42,998 nt of DNA, taken from assembly GCA_024642265.1 (NCBI GenBank), contig JAHEBL010000020.1, positions 1 through 42,998 of the forward strand, read 5' to 3'. The notes beneath the pieces are model-generated. The model made no database searches. It saw nothing but the letters and a program-made list of their open reading frames with translations, and had not been told where the DNA came from. A program made the translations under genes and the position numbers. Of the stretch, positions 23,679 to 36,598 are shown piece after piece; within the stretch, counting starts at the first letter, position 1; each line of letters starts with the position of its first letter. This stretch comes from Haliea sp. Lineage in GTDB: Bacteria; Pseudomonadota; Gammaproteobacteria; Pseudomonadales; Halieaceae.

Positions 23679-24383
23679 TCATTTATCTCTCTCACCCAGG
23701 TACCAGGCCGCCAGCTGCAGATCCTCGGGCAGCGTGACCTTCAGGTTGCGCGCCGAACCGGGCACCAGCCGCACCGGATATCCCGCCAGCTCCATGGCGG
23801 AGGCCTCGTCGGTAATGGTAAACCCCTGGGACCTGGCACTCTCCAGGGCCGCGGACAGTTCACCGAGCCGGAACATCTGGGGTGTCTGGGCACGCCACAA
23901 TAAACTGCGATCCAGGGTACAGGCCACCAGGCCAGCCTCGCTCGCCTGCTTGACCGTATCCACGATCGCCGCCGCCAGCAGCCCGCCAATGCCGGTCGTG
24001 GTGACCGTCTCAATCAGCCGCTCCAGGTCATTCGCCTGCAGGCAGGGCCTGGCGGCATCGTGCACAAGCACCCAATCGCGCGGTTCGCCCTGCTCCAGCA
24101 GGGCAGCCAGCGCGGCTTGCACCGAGTCACTGCGCTGCTCGCCTCCGGTCACACACTGCACCCTGTCGTCACCAAATACCGGCAGTCCGCCGGCCCGCCG
24201 GTCATCCGCATGCAGTGCGACCACGACGCCGGCCAGCCGGCGACTTGCCAACAGGGCATTCAAGCTGTGCTCGAGGATCGTTGCCCCGGCCACCTGCAGG
24301 TATTGTTTGGGCAGGTCGGCGTCCATACGACTGCCAATTCCCGCGGCTGGCACTACTCCCCAGCAGCGTTCCGTCGACGCCAT
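23679..24383 (-). CDS. ispD: 2-C-methyl-D-erythritol 4-phosphate cytidylyltransferase IspD
   Basis: 234 residues. It joins CTP and methylerythritol phosphate in the MEP pathway, upstream of IspF. The nucleotide loop is [19 protein letters not shown] near the N-terminus; other marks are [11 protein letters not shown] and [16 protein letters not shown] at 24383 overlaps the ftsB stop in TGATG, so translation is likely coupled. Confidence 0.96.
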   Translation of the reverse strand: MASTERCWGVVPAAGIGSRMDADLPKQYLQVAGATILEHSLNALLASRRLAGVVVALHADDRRAGGLPVFGDDRVQCVTGGEQRSDSVQAALAALLEQGEPRDWVLVHDAARPCLQANDLERLIETVTTTGIGGLLAAAIVDTVKQASEAGLVACTLDRSLLWRAQTPQMFRLGELSAALESARSQGFTITDEASAMELAGYPVRLVPGSARNLKVTLPEDLQLAAWYLGERDK

Positions 24384-24712
24384 CAGGGCGCTTGCTCGGC
24401 AGCCGGCGGCGCGGCCTCCGCCGGCTCCGCAGTGCCGGGGGCGCCCTTGACGAACTGATAGAAGGTTTCGCCGTCGCGGATCAGGCCCAGCTGCTCCCGG
24501 GCGCGCTGCTCCAGGCCCTTGTTACCCGTCTGCAGATCGAGCACCTCGCGTTCCAGTGCGTCGTTGCGAACCTGCAACTCCTGGTTGATCCGCGCCTGTT
24601 CCTCGATCTGCCGCTCGAGCCGGTGCCGCTCCGCCAGACTGCCCTCGGCAATCCACAGGCGGTACTGCAGTACAACCAGTAGCAGTAGCAGTCCTGCCAG
24701 CAGCCAGCGCAA
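24383..24712 (-). CDS. ftsB: Cell division protein FtsB
   Basis: 109 residues, TTG start at 24712, 3 bp after the eno stop. A membrane helix (3-17) precedes a leucine/glutamate-rich coiled coil (about 27-75, ERQIEEQARINQELQVRNDALEREV in pieces), then the conserved ARExLGLIRDGETFYQFV and a Pro/Ala tail. FtsB joins FtsL and FtsQ at the divisome and relays activation to septal wall synthesis. Position between eno and ispD is the normal one. Confidence 0.94.
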   Translation of the reverse strand: MRWLLAGLLLLLVVLQYRLWIAEGSLAERHRLERQIEEQARINQELQVRNDALEREVLDLQTGNKGLEQRAREQLGLIRDGETFYQFVKGAPGTAEPAEAAPPAAEQAP

Positions 24713-24715
24713 GGT

Positions 24716-26918
<2,203 letters not shown>

Positions 26919-26947
26919 TCATTCCCTTTCAAAAAACAGTGATTCTG

Positions 26948-28690
<1,743 letters not shown>

Positions 28691-28717
28691 TCAGGCTACC
28701 AGAAAGCCGCCGCCAGC

Positions 28718-30082
28718 TCAATCGAAAGCAGTGGTGATGTTGCGCTCCCAGTGGGGTTGCCAGAGGGATTCGCCGGGGGCGGGGGCGGCGGCCCAGCGGC
28801 TGGATTCGCACAACCACAGATCGCCCACTGCCAGCAGTTCCCCGTCCAGGTACAGCAGCGGCACCCGGTCGCGCCACCAGGGCGGGACATCGCGCTCCTG
28901 CAGCAGTTTTTTCAGGCCGGCACTGCCGGCCCGACCCAGCGGCCGGCAACGCTCACCGCCACTGCGCCAGGCGACCTGCAGGCGCTCGCCCGGTGCCAGC
29001 CTGAGACCGTCGGCCTGTGCCGGCGCCAGCCAGAAGCGCCCCCCGGGAACGGGCAGCTGCAGGATCTCCCCTGGCTGCATGGACATGGGCTCCGGCCAGT
29101 CTTCGGCCCCGCAGCCAGGCAGCAGGTAGAGTGCGTCCCGATAGCGCTGCAAGGCGTAGGCACTGCACTGCAGCAGGGGCCTGGACCGTGCAGTGGCCAC
29201 GCCCAACTGGCGCTGGAACTCCGCCAGGGCAGCCTGGTCGGGGGCCGGCAGGCCCGCCCTCTCAAGCCAATGGCGCAGCGCCAGTGCGACCTCCCGGGGG
29301 GAGTCGAAGTCCAGCTGCGCCAGCGCCACCCCGGGATCGCCCATCACACTGTAGAGCGTGGGCGGCGCGGGCACTGCCCGCGCCAGCAGCTGGGCGGCGG
29401 CCCCGATATGCCCGCTGGCCCGGTTCACGGTCTGGCGATACCCCGGCCACCGCTCCGCCAGCAGCGGCAGCACATCGCGGCGCAGGAAATTGCGGTCCAG
29501 GCTGGTATCGCAGTTGCTCGGGTCTTCTATGCAGTGCAGCTCGTGAGCGGTGGCGTAGTCCTCCAGGCGGGAGCGGGGCAGCTGCAGCAGTGGCCGCACC
29601 AGGCGGCCGGATCCCAGGGCGCGGGTGGCGGGCATTGCCGCCAGGCCCCGCACCCCGGCGCCGCGCATAAGGCGCAGGAAAAAAGTCTCTACCTGGTCGT
29701 CGGCATGGTGGCCCAGAAAGAGCACCTCCCCCATTTGTAACTGCCCGGAAAACAGTTCGTAGCGCGCCGCTCGCGCCGCATCTTCAAGCCCGCGGTCGGA
29801 ACGCAACACCTCGGCGGCATGGCATACCAGCGGCACCTGCAACAGGCGGCAGACCCATTCGCAATGCGCCTGCCACTCATCAGCCGCCGGATGGAGACCG
29901 TGATTGACATGGATCGCGCACAGGGGTGGCGCATCGGCGTTGTGCCGGCACCAGCTGGACAGCAGGTGCAGCAGCACAGTGGAATCGATACCGCCGCTGA
30001 AACCCACGTACCAGCGGGAGGCATCCAGCAGAATTCCCAGATGGTCGTCGAGGTCGCTGTAAGTCAGTGGGGCGTCAGCCAT
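28718..30082 (-). CDS. tilS: tRNA(Ile)-lysidine synthase TilS
   Basis: 454 residues. TilS attaches lysine to C34 of the CAU-anticodon isoleucine tRNA so that it reads AUA. The ATP-pyrophosphatase loop VGFSGGIDSTVLLHLL is near residue 27; AIHVNHGLHPAADEW, LGHHADDQVETFFLRLMRG and PLLQLPRSRLEDYA follow. The C-terminal tRNA-binding domain contains GERCRPLGRAGSAGLKKLLQE and VPLLYLDGELLAVGDLWL. ATG at 30082 lies 36 bp after accA. Long antisense frames across this gene and pyrG are shadows of GC-rich codons. Confidence 0.96.
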   Translation of the reverse strand: MADAPLTYSDLDDHLGILLDASRWYVGFSGGIDSTVLLHLLSSWCRHNADAPPLCAIHVNHGLHPAADEWQAHCEWVCRLLQVPLVCHAAEVLRSDRGLEDAARAARYELFSGQLQMGEVLFLGHHADDQVETFFLRLMRGAGVRGLAAMPATRALGSGRLVRPLLQLPRSRLEDYATAHELHCIEDPSNCDTSLDRNFLRRDVLPLLAERWPGYRQTVNRASGHIGAAAQLLARAVPAPPTLYSVMGDPGVALAQLDFDSPREVALALRHWLERAGLPAPDQAALAEFQRQLGVATARSRPLLQCSAYALQRYRDALYLLPGCGAEDWPEPMSMQPGEILQLPVPGGRFWLAPAQADGLRLAPGERLQVAWRSGGERCRPLGRAGSAGLKKLLQERDVPPWWRDRVPLLYLDGELLAVGDLWLCESSRWAAAPAPGESLWQPHWERNITTAFD

Positions 30083-30118
30083 GGTCCCACCCTGGCTGCG
30101 ACTTGCTCAACAGGCCGC

Positions 30119-31066
30119 TCAGTTACCGTAGGACATCAGCCGCTGGTAACGCTTGGCCAACAGGTCCTCCAGAGGCAACTGCTCCAGATTGTCCAGTTGC
30201 TCGACGAGGTGGAGCTTGATCCGCTCCGCCATGGCTTCCGGGTCGCGGTGGGCGCCACCCAGCGGCTCGGGAATGGTGGCGTCGACAATGCCCAGGTCCT
30301 GCAGCACGGAGGACGTCACCCCCATGGCCGCGGCGGCTTCGGGCGCATTCTCGGTGCTCTTCCAGATAATGTTCGCACAACCCTCGGGCGAGATGACGAA
30401 ATAGGTCGAATACTGCAGCATGACCAGGTGATCACCGACACCGATACCCAGTGCGCCACCGGAGCTGCCCTCACCAATCACCACACAGATAATAGGTGTT
30501 GCCAGGCGTGACATCACCGCCAGGTTGCGGGCGATGGACTCGCTGATCCCGCGCTCTTCCGAATCGATACCCGGATAGGCCCCGGGAGTATCGATCAGTG
30601 TGATAACCGGCAGTTTGAAGCGCTCGGCGGTCTCCATCAGGCGCAGAGCCTTGCGATAGCCCTCGGGCTTGGGCATGCCAAAGTTGCGCAGCACCTTGTC
30701 CTTCACCGCCCGCCCTTTCTCCTGGCCGATCACCATCACCGGGCGGCCCTCCAGGCGCGCCACACCACCTACGATCGCCTTGTCGTCCCCGAAGTGACGA
30801 TCACCATGCAGTTCGTCGAATTCCTCGAATACCAGCGGCAGGTAATCCATGGTGTAGGGGCGCAGCGGATGGCGCGCCACCCTGACGATATCCCAGGGGC
30901 TGAGATTGGAGTAAATTTTCTCAGTCAGCTTGGTGCTCTTGGCCCTGAGGGTGTCGATTTCCTCGCTGATATTGATCTCGTTGTCCGAGCCAACCAGCCG
31001 CAGTTCCTCGATCTTGACCTCCAAATCGGCGATTGGCTGTTCGAAATCAAGATAGTTTGGGTTCAT
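30119..31066 (-). CDS. accA: Acetyl-CoA carboxylase carboxyltransferase subunit alpha AccA
   Basis: 315 residues, as in other gammaproteobacteria. With AccD it moves the carboxyl group from biotin to acetyl-CoA, the first step of fatty-acid synthesis. The N-terminus [20 protein letters not shown] forms the helical arm. Core motifs are [45 protein letters not shown] and [18 protein letters not shown]. It heads the run toward tilS. The dnaE gene that often precedes accA is not next to it here. Confidence 0.97.
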   Translation of the reverse strand: MNPNYLDFEQPIADLEVKIEELRLVGSDNEINISEEIDTLRAKSTKLTEKIYSNLSPWDIVRVARHPLRPYTMDYLPLVFEEFDELHGDRHFGDDKAIVGGVARLEGRPVMVIGQEKGRAVKDKVLRNFGMPKPEGYRKALRLMETAERFKLPVITLIDTPGAYPGIDSEERGISESIARNLAVMSRLATPIICVVIGEGSSGGALGIGVGDHLVMLQYSTYFVISPEGCANIIWKSTENAPEAAAAMGVTSSVLQDLGIVDATIPEPLGGAHRDPEAMAERIKLHLVEQLDNLEQLPLEDLLAKRYQRLMSYGN

Positions 31067-31198
31067 GCGGGAATAAACTCGGCAGGGACAAAGGACGCCC
31101 AGTGTACAAAAATAATGCGGTGCAGACCAATAGCAGATGGATGAGCGCCAGGGCGCGGCGCCGGGCGTTTTGCTGGCCCGCCGGGCCGCAGCAATCCC

Positions 31199-31852
31199 TC
31201 AGTCAGCCAGGTAAATCCTCACGTCGCGAAATTCTGCCGACTCGTCCAGGTCCGGCAGCGTGCAGCCCGAACAGCGGGCGATCTGCCGGTAAGGCGGGTG
31301 ATTGAAGTCCTTCACCCGCGAATCGGCTATCAACACCTGCGGGGCCCGCTCGACAAAGCGCTGCAGCCAGCTGAAGTTGGCCCGGTCGTACAGCACATCC
31401 GCGACAATAATCAGGTCGATATCACCGGCCACCGAGAAGAAGTCCTCCGCCAGCACCAGCGAGACACCGCTACGCCGGGCGTTACCGCGGGTTGCCGCCA
31501 GTGCCAGCGGGTCGATATCACAGGCAATCACCTGGGCCGCACCTGCCTGGGCCGCCGCGATAGCCACCACGCCGGAACCGCAGCCGAAATCCAGCACCCG
31601 CTTGCCCTGTACCCACTGCGGCTGCTTGAGCAGGAAGCTGGCCAGCACCTGCCCGGAGGCCCAGCAGAACGTCCAGTACAGCGGGTTGTCCATGACTCGC
31701 TGTACGGCTTCAGGTGGGAGCTCGCCCTGGGGATAATTGCTCTCCAGCAGCAGCAGCCTGATGCCGGGTGTCGCGGGCAGCGCGCACTCCTCGAGCCTGG
31801 CATCGGGCAATATCCGGCGCAACGAATCCGCCAGCAGGTCGTCATCAGTCAC
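31199..31852 (-). CDS. Class I SAM-dependent methyltransferase, ETFB-lysine-methyltransferase-like
   Basis: 217 residues, GTG start at 31852. The SAM site is [20 protein letters not shown] (about 84-103), followed by [16 protein letters not shown]. Upstream, [19 protein letters not shown] matches the pattern of the METTL20/ETFBKMT group, which trimethylates lysines of the electron transfer flavoprotein beta subunit, and the post-motif IIVADVLYD fits the D-x-x-Y signature of that group. PrmA-like ribosomal protein methylation is the alternative. No ETF gene is in the window. Family is sure; substrate is not. Confidence 0.7.
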   Translation of the reverse strand: MTDDDLLADSLRRILPDARLEECALPATPGIRLLLLESNYPQGELPPEAVQRVMDNPLYWTFCWASGQVLASFLLKQPQWVQGKRVLDFGCGSGVVAIAAAQAGAAQVIACDIDPLALAATRGNARRSGVSLVLAEDFFSVAGDIDLIIVADVLYDRANFSWLQRFVERAPQVLIADSRVKDFNHPPYRQIARCSGCTLPDLDESAEFRDVRIYLAD

Positions 31853-31911
31853 GACAGTGCCCGCCCTGCAATCGTATGCCCCGACTGCCGCCTCCTATAG
31901 AATACCGCGCC

Positions 31912-32574
31912 ATGGAACCGCCACCCCCCTATCTCGTACCCCACAGCCAGGAGGAAATCCGCATCCTTTACGAGGATGCCGACCTGCTGCTGGTGCGCAA
32001 ACCCGACCTGTTGCTCAGTATCCCCGGCCGCCACCCACTCAACCGGGACTGCCTGGTGACCCGGCTGCAACAGACCTACCCGACTGCCAGTATCGTACAC
32101 CGCCTCGACCTCGATACCTCGGGCATCATGGTCATCCCCCTGAACAAGCCCACTCACGCCCATATCAGCCGGCAGTTCCAGCAGCGACTGGTGGAAAAAT
32201 CCTACCACGCGCTGGTCTATGGCGTGGTAGAGGCAGACCGGGGGGAGATCGACCTGCCCATCGCCTGCGACTGGGAGAACCGGCCGAGGCAGATTATCTG
32301 CCCCGAACGGGGCCGTTCCGCGCTGACCCGCTTCGAGGTACTCGAACGCGGCACTGACCGCACCCGGGTGCTGCTGAAGCCGGTTACCGGGCGCTCCCAC
32401 CAGCTGCGTATTCACATGCGTGAACTGGGCCACCCGATACTGGGTTGCGACATGTACGCCCACCCCCAGGCGCTGGCAATGGCACCGCGACTGATGCTGC
32501 ACGCGACCACTCTCGCTTTTGAACACCCGACCACGGGCCAGTGGCTGGCGGGGGAATGTCCGCCGGATTTCTGA
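31912..32574 (+). CDS. rluA: Dual-specificity pseudouridine synthase RluA
   Basis: 220 residues from the ATG at 31912, which gives the length and start of E. coli RluA (219). The enzyme makes pseudouridine 746 of 23S rRNA and 32 of several tRNAs. The catalytic aspartate is in SIVHRLDLDTSGIMVI. Other RluA-specific parts are CDWENRPRQIIC, LLKPVTGRSHQLRIHM and MAPRLMLHA. There is no S4 domain, as expected for RluA and unlike RluC/RluD. It is convergent with the TPR gene (18 bp between stops). Confidence 0.95.
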   Translation: MEPPPPYLVPHSQEEIRILYEDADLLLVRKPDLLLSIPGRHPLNRDCLVTRLQQTYPTASIVHRLDLDTSGIMVIPLNKPTHAHISRQFQQRLVEKSYHALVYGVVEADRGEIDLPIACDWENRPRQIICPERGRSALTRFEVLERGTDRTRVLLKPVTGRSHQLRIHMRELGHPILGCDMYAHPQALAMAPRLMLHATTLAFEHPTTGQWLAGECPPDF

Positions 32575-32592
32575 AGGGTGACGGGGCTCCGG

Positions 32593-33459
32593 TCAGTCAA
32601 TGGTGGTGGTCATCGCCGCGCCCTGATTGAGCCCCTCTATCAGCTCCGCAGCCCGCTGCTGCAGTGCAAGCCTGGAGGGTGTGGGTCGCAGCCCGGCCAA
32701 TCCTGCCTGAGCGGCACCGGCGACGGCGACCGCTTCCTCACCTCTACCCGCCAGCGCCAGAAGCTCGGCCATGTCTAGCTGCCACTGCGGGCTGTCCCTG
32801 AGTATCTGCCTTAGGGTCTCCAGGCGTGCGATGGCAAGGTCGGGTCGTTGCCGGGCCAACTCCAGACTGATGGCGTAGCGCTGCAATTGCGGTATGACCC
32901 CCAGCGTGGCAAGCCCCTGGTCGAGCATAAACAACGCCTCTGTAAAGCGGTCGGTTTCCGCCAGCATACGCGCCGCTGACAGGTAGTGGCCCGGACTGGG
33001 ACGATCCTGCAAGCGGATATAGTCCTCAAGGTAGGCAATAGCGCGATCGTAGTCCCCCGCGTCCCGGGCAATGCGGGCGAGATAGTCATAAGCGGGAGGG
33101 TAATTCGGAAAGCGCTCAAGATACCGGTTCATGCAGTCGGTGGCGCGCGCGTAATCAGCCAGTCTGTAATACAGCACACCAAGATCGAAGGCGACCAGCA
33201 CGGGCGGACCCATATCCCGGGCGCGGACGTAGTCGGCCATTGCTTCCTCGTACTGTCCGCCTTCCGAATACACCCTGCCGCGCTGAATCAACAGTGCCTG
33301 GTCGGTGGGGGCGTCCCGGAGTTGGCGGTTGATCTGCGTCAGCTGGTCATGCTGACCGGGGTGGGCAAGGCAGGCCGCGGCAAGGCCAAGCGCCAGCCAA
33401 AACAGTGCCCAGCGGGAGATCAAGCTGACGCCGCCGGCAGGCCGGCGCGTCCCGACCAC
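32593..33459 (-). CDS. Secreted or membrane-anchored TPR protein
   Basis: About 288 residues. A GTG at 33459 is taken as start; a TTG at 33423 is equally possible and would begin the signal peptide directly (ISRWALFWLALGLAAACLAHPG). Several tetratricopeptide repeats follow, including ALLIQRGRVYSEGGQYEEAMADY, VAFDLGVLYYRLADYARATD and AYDYLARIARDAGDYDRAIAY. TPRs form a curved helical scaffold for protein contacts, probably in the periplasm. It starts 28 bp after the phosphatase-like lipoprotein gene on the same strand, so the two are likely one operon and may act together. Partner unknown. Confidence 0.75.
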   Translation of the reverse strand: MVGTRRPAGGVSLISRWALFWLALGLAAACLAHPGQHDQLTQINRQLRDAPTDQALLIQRGRVYSEGGQYEEAMADYVRARDMGPPVLVAFDLGVLYYRLADYARATDCMNRYLERFPNYPPAYDYLARIARDAGDYDRAIAYLEDYIRLQDRPSPGHYLSAARMLAETDRFTEALFMLDQGLATLGVIPQLQRYAISLELARQRPDLAIARLETLRQILRDSPQWQLDMAELLALAGRGEEAVAVAGAAQAGLAGLRPTPSRLALQQRAAELIEGLNQGAAMTTTID

Positions 33460-33487
33460 CAACGGCGAACCGGGAGCGGCCGCCTGC

Positions 33488-35005
33488 TCAGCGATTGATG
33501 GTAAACCTGTCCAGCACCTCGCCGTTGGCGTCGATGAAACTGGCGACGAGCCGGTTTTCGCCCGCATCGACGAGCACCGAGCCGATAACAGCCAGGGCTC
33601 GACGTTTCGGCACTGCGGTATCGGCTGGCTGCTCTATCATGGCCACGTGCCGCAACCACTGGGCAGGGTCGGTGATGCTGGAACTCGAGTCTGCCTTGCC
33701 GCCATTGCCGGCCACGGTATAGACAACCCTGTCGTCGACCCCGCCGCTGGTGGGGCTGAGCTGCTGGTAGGCCTCTTCTCCCCGACCCGAGGCAGGACGG
33801 TCCGGATCGCCATTCACCAACTCGGCATTTCTGGCCGCCGAGTAGGTATCGGACTTGCCGACCAGGTCGGTGAGGTAAAAGCTGCGCTCATAGGAGTGCG
33901 AGTGGCCGTTGTAGACAAGATCGACGCCGTAATTATCAAACACCGGTACGAAGGCCTCACGCATCCACTGCTGCGGCATATCGAAGCCCCCGAACTTTTC
34001 GGTATCGTCGGAATCGTGATTCGCGCCTTTTGAATAGGGAGGGTGATGGAAAATGACAATGGTCCAGTCCGAATCGTTGCTGGACAGGTCGTCGATCAGC
34101 CAGGCCTTCATGGCGGCAAGCTGGTCGGGGTCGCGGGCGGTAAGCTGGGAATCCAGGCTCACGAAATGCACGTTACCGTAATCGAAAGAATAGTACTGCT
34201 CGGTCCCGCTTGGCACACCGCCCGCTTCGCCATTGGTGGGCAGGGTGAAAATGTCGAGATAGGGCATGCTGGACGGGGCCTCGCCGCTGACCGCCACATA
34301 GCTGTTCGGGTCAGCCGTTTGACTGAAACCAGCCACTGGTATGGTGGCACCCAGGCCCATCTCATGATTGCCGATCGTCGGCCAGACCGAGAGGGCTTTC
34401 AACAGAGCCGGGTAGGTTTCGAATACGGCCTGCTGGTAATTGAAGTCACTGCCGACGGAGTACGCGTTGTCTCCGAGCATCATGAAAACATCCACAGGCT
34501 CCCCATCTTTTGCGATATAGGCCTGCATGCCAGCCAGCACCTCGGCAGCCTCTCCCTCATGACTCTCGCGCTCATCGTCGCCGCCGGTACCGGAATCACC
34601 GATCAGCCATACCCGGGTATTGCCATCCGCGGGCAAGGCACCGACTTCCGGTGACGTCACGAAAGACTGGTCGTCCGGCGCTGTCTTGGCAGCCCCGATG
34701 GAATACCAGTACGCTGTTTCCGGCGAGAGATCGGTGAACAGAACTTCCTTGTCGCCACTCTGCGTCTCTGTCGCTTCGCCAAATATTTTCAACTTGTCCT
34801 GCTCGGTACCGATACACGCGGCGGTGGCCTCACCACGCCACTTGAGAATGACGCTGGTATCACTGAGCTGCTGCAGGAACAGTCGCTCCGTTGGGGTTTC
34901 GTCCCCCTTGCACTTCGTGTCGTCATTGTCATTGTCCGAACAGGCCGCAAGGAGAAAGCAGGCCGAAACAGCCAGTGCGGCACTGCAAAGCATTTTTATT
35001 GTCAT
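33488..35005 (-). CDS. Purple-acid-phosphatase-like metallophosphoesterase lipoprotein
   Basis: 505 residues. Lipobox LAAC with Cys22 marks a lipoprotein, followed by an Asp/Asn-rich spacer. An N-terminal fibronectin-like domain (about 40-120, SDTSVILKWRGEA ... TDLSPETAYWYSIGA) precedes the metallophosphoesterase core, the layout of purple acid phosphatases and PhoD-like enzymes. All metal motifs are there: GDSGTGG, LGDNAY, GNHE, VIFHHPPYS and YNGHSHSYERS. It should hydrolyse phosphomonoesters outside the inner membrane. The likely role is phosphate scavenging, though no Pho box was recognised. Cotranscribed with the TPR gene. Confidence 0.88.
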   Translation of the reverse strand: MTIKMLCSAALAVSACFLLAACSDNDNDDTKCKGDETPTERLFLQQLSDTSVILKWRGEATAACIGTEQDKLKIFGEATETQSGDKEVLFTDLSPETAYWYSIGAAKTAPDDQSFVTSPEVGALPADGNTRVWLIGDSGTGGDDERESHEGEAAEVLAGMQAYIAKDGEPVDVFMMLGDNAYSVGSDFNYQQAVFETYPALLKALSVWPTIGNHEMGLGATIPVAGFSQTADPNSYVAVSGEAPSSMPYLDIFTLPTNGEAGGVPSGTEQYYSFDYGNVHFVSLDSQLTARDPDQLAAMKAWLIDDLSSNDSDWTIVIFHHPPYSKGANHDSDDTEKFGGFDMPQQWMREAFVPVFDNYGVDLVYNGHSHSYERSFYLTDLVGKSDTYSAARNAELVNGDPDRPASGRGEEAYQQLSPTSGGVDDRVVYTVAGNGGKADSSSSITDPAQWLRHVAMIEQPADTAVPKRRALAVIGSVLVDAGENRLVASFIDANGEVLDRFTINR

Positions 35006-35132
35006 CGGAGATCATCCTGTATGGTCCAGTAAGAAAGTCTCGCAAGATCACCGGCCGGTCGAAGCAGGGAGACGCAAAACACCGCAATACTACTGCGCCA
35101 CACAGGTGGGCGGCAACGTGCACGGGCTAATT

Positions 35133-35945
35133 TCACGTTTCGGTCAAATAGCTGCACCAATCACTCCAGCTCCCGGCGTACAGGGTGGCATCGTCCCTGC
35201 CCAGCAGGGCCAGGGAGAACAGGTTGACGCAGGCGGTGACGCCGGAGCCGCAGTACACCACAAGCTGATCCGAATCCAGGGCATCACCCCAGTGGGCCCG
35301 CTGCTCAGCGATATCACGCAGCCTGCCATCCGGGCTGGTCACCCCTTGCCAGGGCCGGTTGAGCGCACCGGGTATATGTCCCGCCACCGGGTCTATCGGC
35401 TCCTCCAGGCCAAGGTAACGCCGCTCCTCCCGGGAGTCGATCAGCAGGGCAGCTGCGCCCTGCAGCTCCCGCAGGCCGGCGATATCGCAAACCCCGGAGA
35501 ACGAGGAAGCTGTGACCTGCTCCCGGCGACCCGGGCGTGGCACCGTCGTGTCAGGCATCCCACCGGCGGCGAGGAAAGCCTGGTAACCGCCGTTGAGCAG
35601 GCGCGGCGGGCGGTAACCGAGGCTGCGCATCATCCACCACAGTCGCGCTGCAAACGCGCAGCGCGAATCATCGTAGGCAACCACCTCGGTGTCCGCGCCG
35701 ACACCACAGCTGGTCAGCAGTGCGACAAACGTATCCGCCTGCGGCAGCGGGTGGCGGCCGCCGTGTCCTGCCGTCGGCCCGGCGAGATCGCAATTCAGGT
35801 CGAGGTAGCGCGCGCCGGGGATATGGCCCTCGCGATACAGGGCGCTGCCCGCGCCCGGGTCTGACAGGGAAAAACGGCAGTCGAAGACGACCGGCGGCGG
35901 CGAGTGAATCAGCTCCTGAGCTTCTATGAGCATCCGGTTCTCCAT
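35133..35945 (-). CDS. sseA: Two-domain sulfurtransferase (rhodanese, SseA/TST-like)
   Basis: 270 residues from the ATG at 35945, which has GGAGG 9 nt upstream; the longer frame lacks support. Two rhodanese domains: the inactive N-terminal one with VVFDCRFSLSDP and EGHIPGARYLDL, and the active C-terminal one with the loop VVYCGSGVTACVN, whose Cys carries the persulfide. The CGSGVTA loop is typical of 3-mercaptopyruvate sulfurtransferases (SseA). It moves sulfur to thiol or cyanide acceptors in the cytoplasm. Divergent from DUF2244 across 149 bp. Confidence 0.9.
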   Translation of the reverse strand: MENRMLIEAQELIHSPPPVVFDCRFSLSDPGAGSALYREGHIPGARYLDLNCDLAGPTAGHGGRHPLPQADTFVALLTSCGVGADTEVVAYDDSRCAFAARLWWMMRSLGYRPPRLLNGGYQAFLAAGGMPDTTVPRPGRREQVTASSFSGVCDIAGLRELQGAAALLIDSREERRYLGLEEPIDPVAGHIPGALNRPWQGVTSPDGRLRDIAEQRAHWGDALDSDQLVVYCGSGVTACVNLFSLALLGRDDATLYAGSWSDWCSYLTET

Positions 35946-36094
35946 TGTAAAAGGCCTCCGGTTGTTGGCGATTTGTGGGCTGTTTGTGTAAAGACTCAAA
36001 GAGTAGGCGAGTCGACGAAAATTCACTAGACTTTACCCGTTCGGCAACACGTTTGGCACGTGCCAGGCACTCGCACGACCCAGGGGATCGCATC

Positions 36095-36598
36095 GTGGTT
36101 ACCACCACCCGCAACGCGTCAATGTTGATGATTATCGCCAAGCCCAACTGCTCGGCCAGCTGGCGTGCGAACAAGCTGGTGCTGCTGGCTCTGGCAGTAC
36201 CCTCACTGGGCATCGCCACCGGCTTTGCCATGCTGGGAGCCTGGCCCATTCTGCCGTTCGCGGGACTGGAACTGCTCGCGGTAGGCTCCGCGCTTTACTA
36301 TGTGAACTGGAAGCTGCAGTACCGGCACGTGATCACCCTGAGCGAGGACAGCGTGCGCATCGACAAAGGCTTCTACGCGCCCCGGCAGAGCTGGCAGTTC
36401 CCGCGCCAGGGCACCGGACTGGCCATCGTACCGGAACAGCATCCCTGGGATGGGCCGGGCCTGTCACTGCAACGCACCGGGGAATCGGTCAGCGTGGGTG
36501 AATTTCTCAACCGCGACGACAGTCTCAAACTCGCCGAACTGCTGCGCCGGGAAATACGGACAGGCAGTCACGGCTCGCACGGCAAAAGGGCTTTCTAG
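36095..36598 (+). CDS. DUF2244 integral membrane protein
   Basis: 167 residues from the GTG at 36095, which has AGGGGA about 8 nt upstream; the ATG at 36122 lacks a ribosome site. Two adjacent membrane helices (about 34-78, LVLLALAVPSLGIATGFAML and LPFAGLELLAVGSALYYV) are followed by a cytoplasmic strand-rich domain with HVITLSEDSVRIDKG and LSLQRTGESVSVGEFLNRDD. DUF2244 proteins are often near cytochrome oxidase genes, but not here, and their function is unknown. It overlaps the convergent enoyl-CoA hydratase by 4 bp. Confidence 0.82.
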   Translation: MVTTTRNASMLMIIAKPNCSASWRANKLVLLALAVPSLGIATGFAMLGAWPILPFAGLELLAVGSALYYVNWKLQYRHVITLSEDSVRIDKGFYAPRQSWQFPRQGTGLAIVPEQHPWDGPGLSLQRTGESVSVGEFLNRDDSLKLAELLRREIRTGSHGSHGKRAF

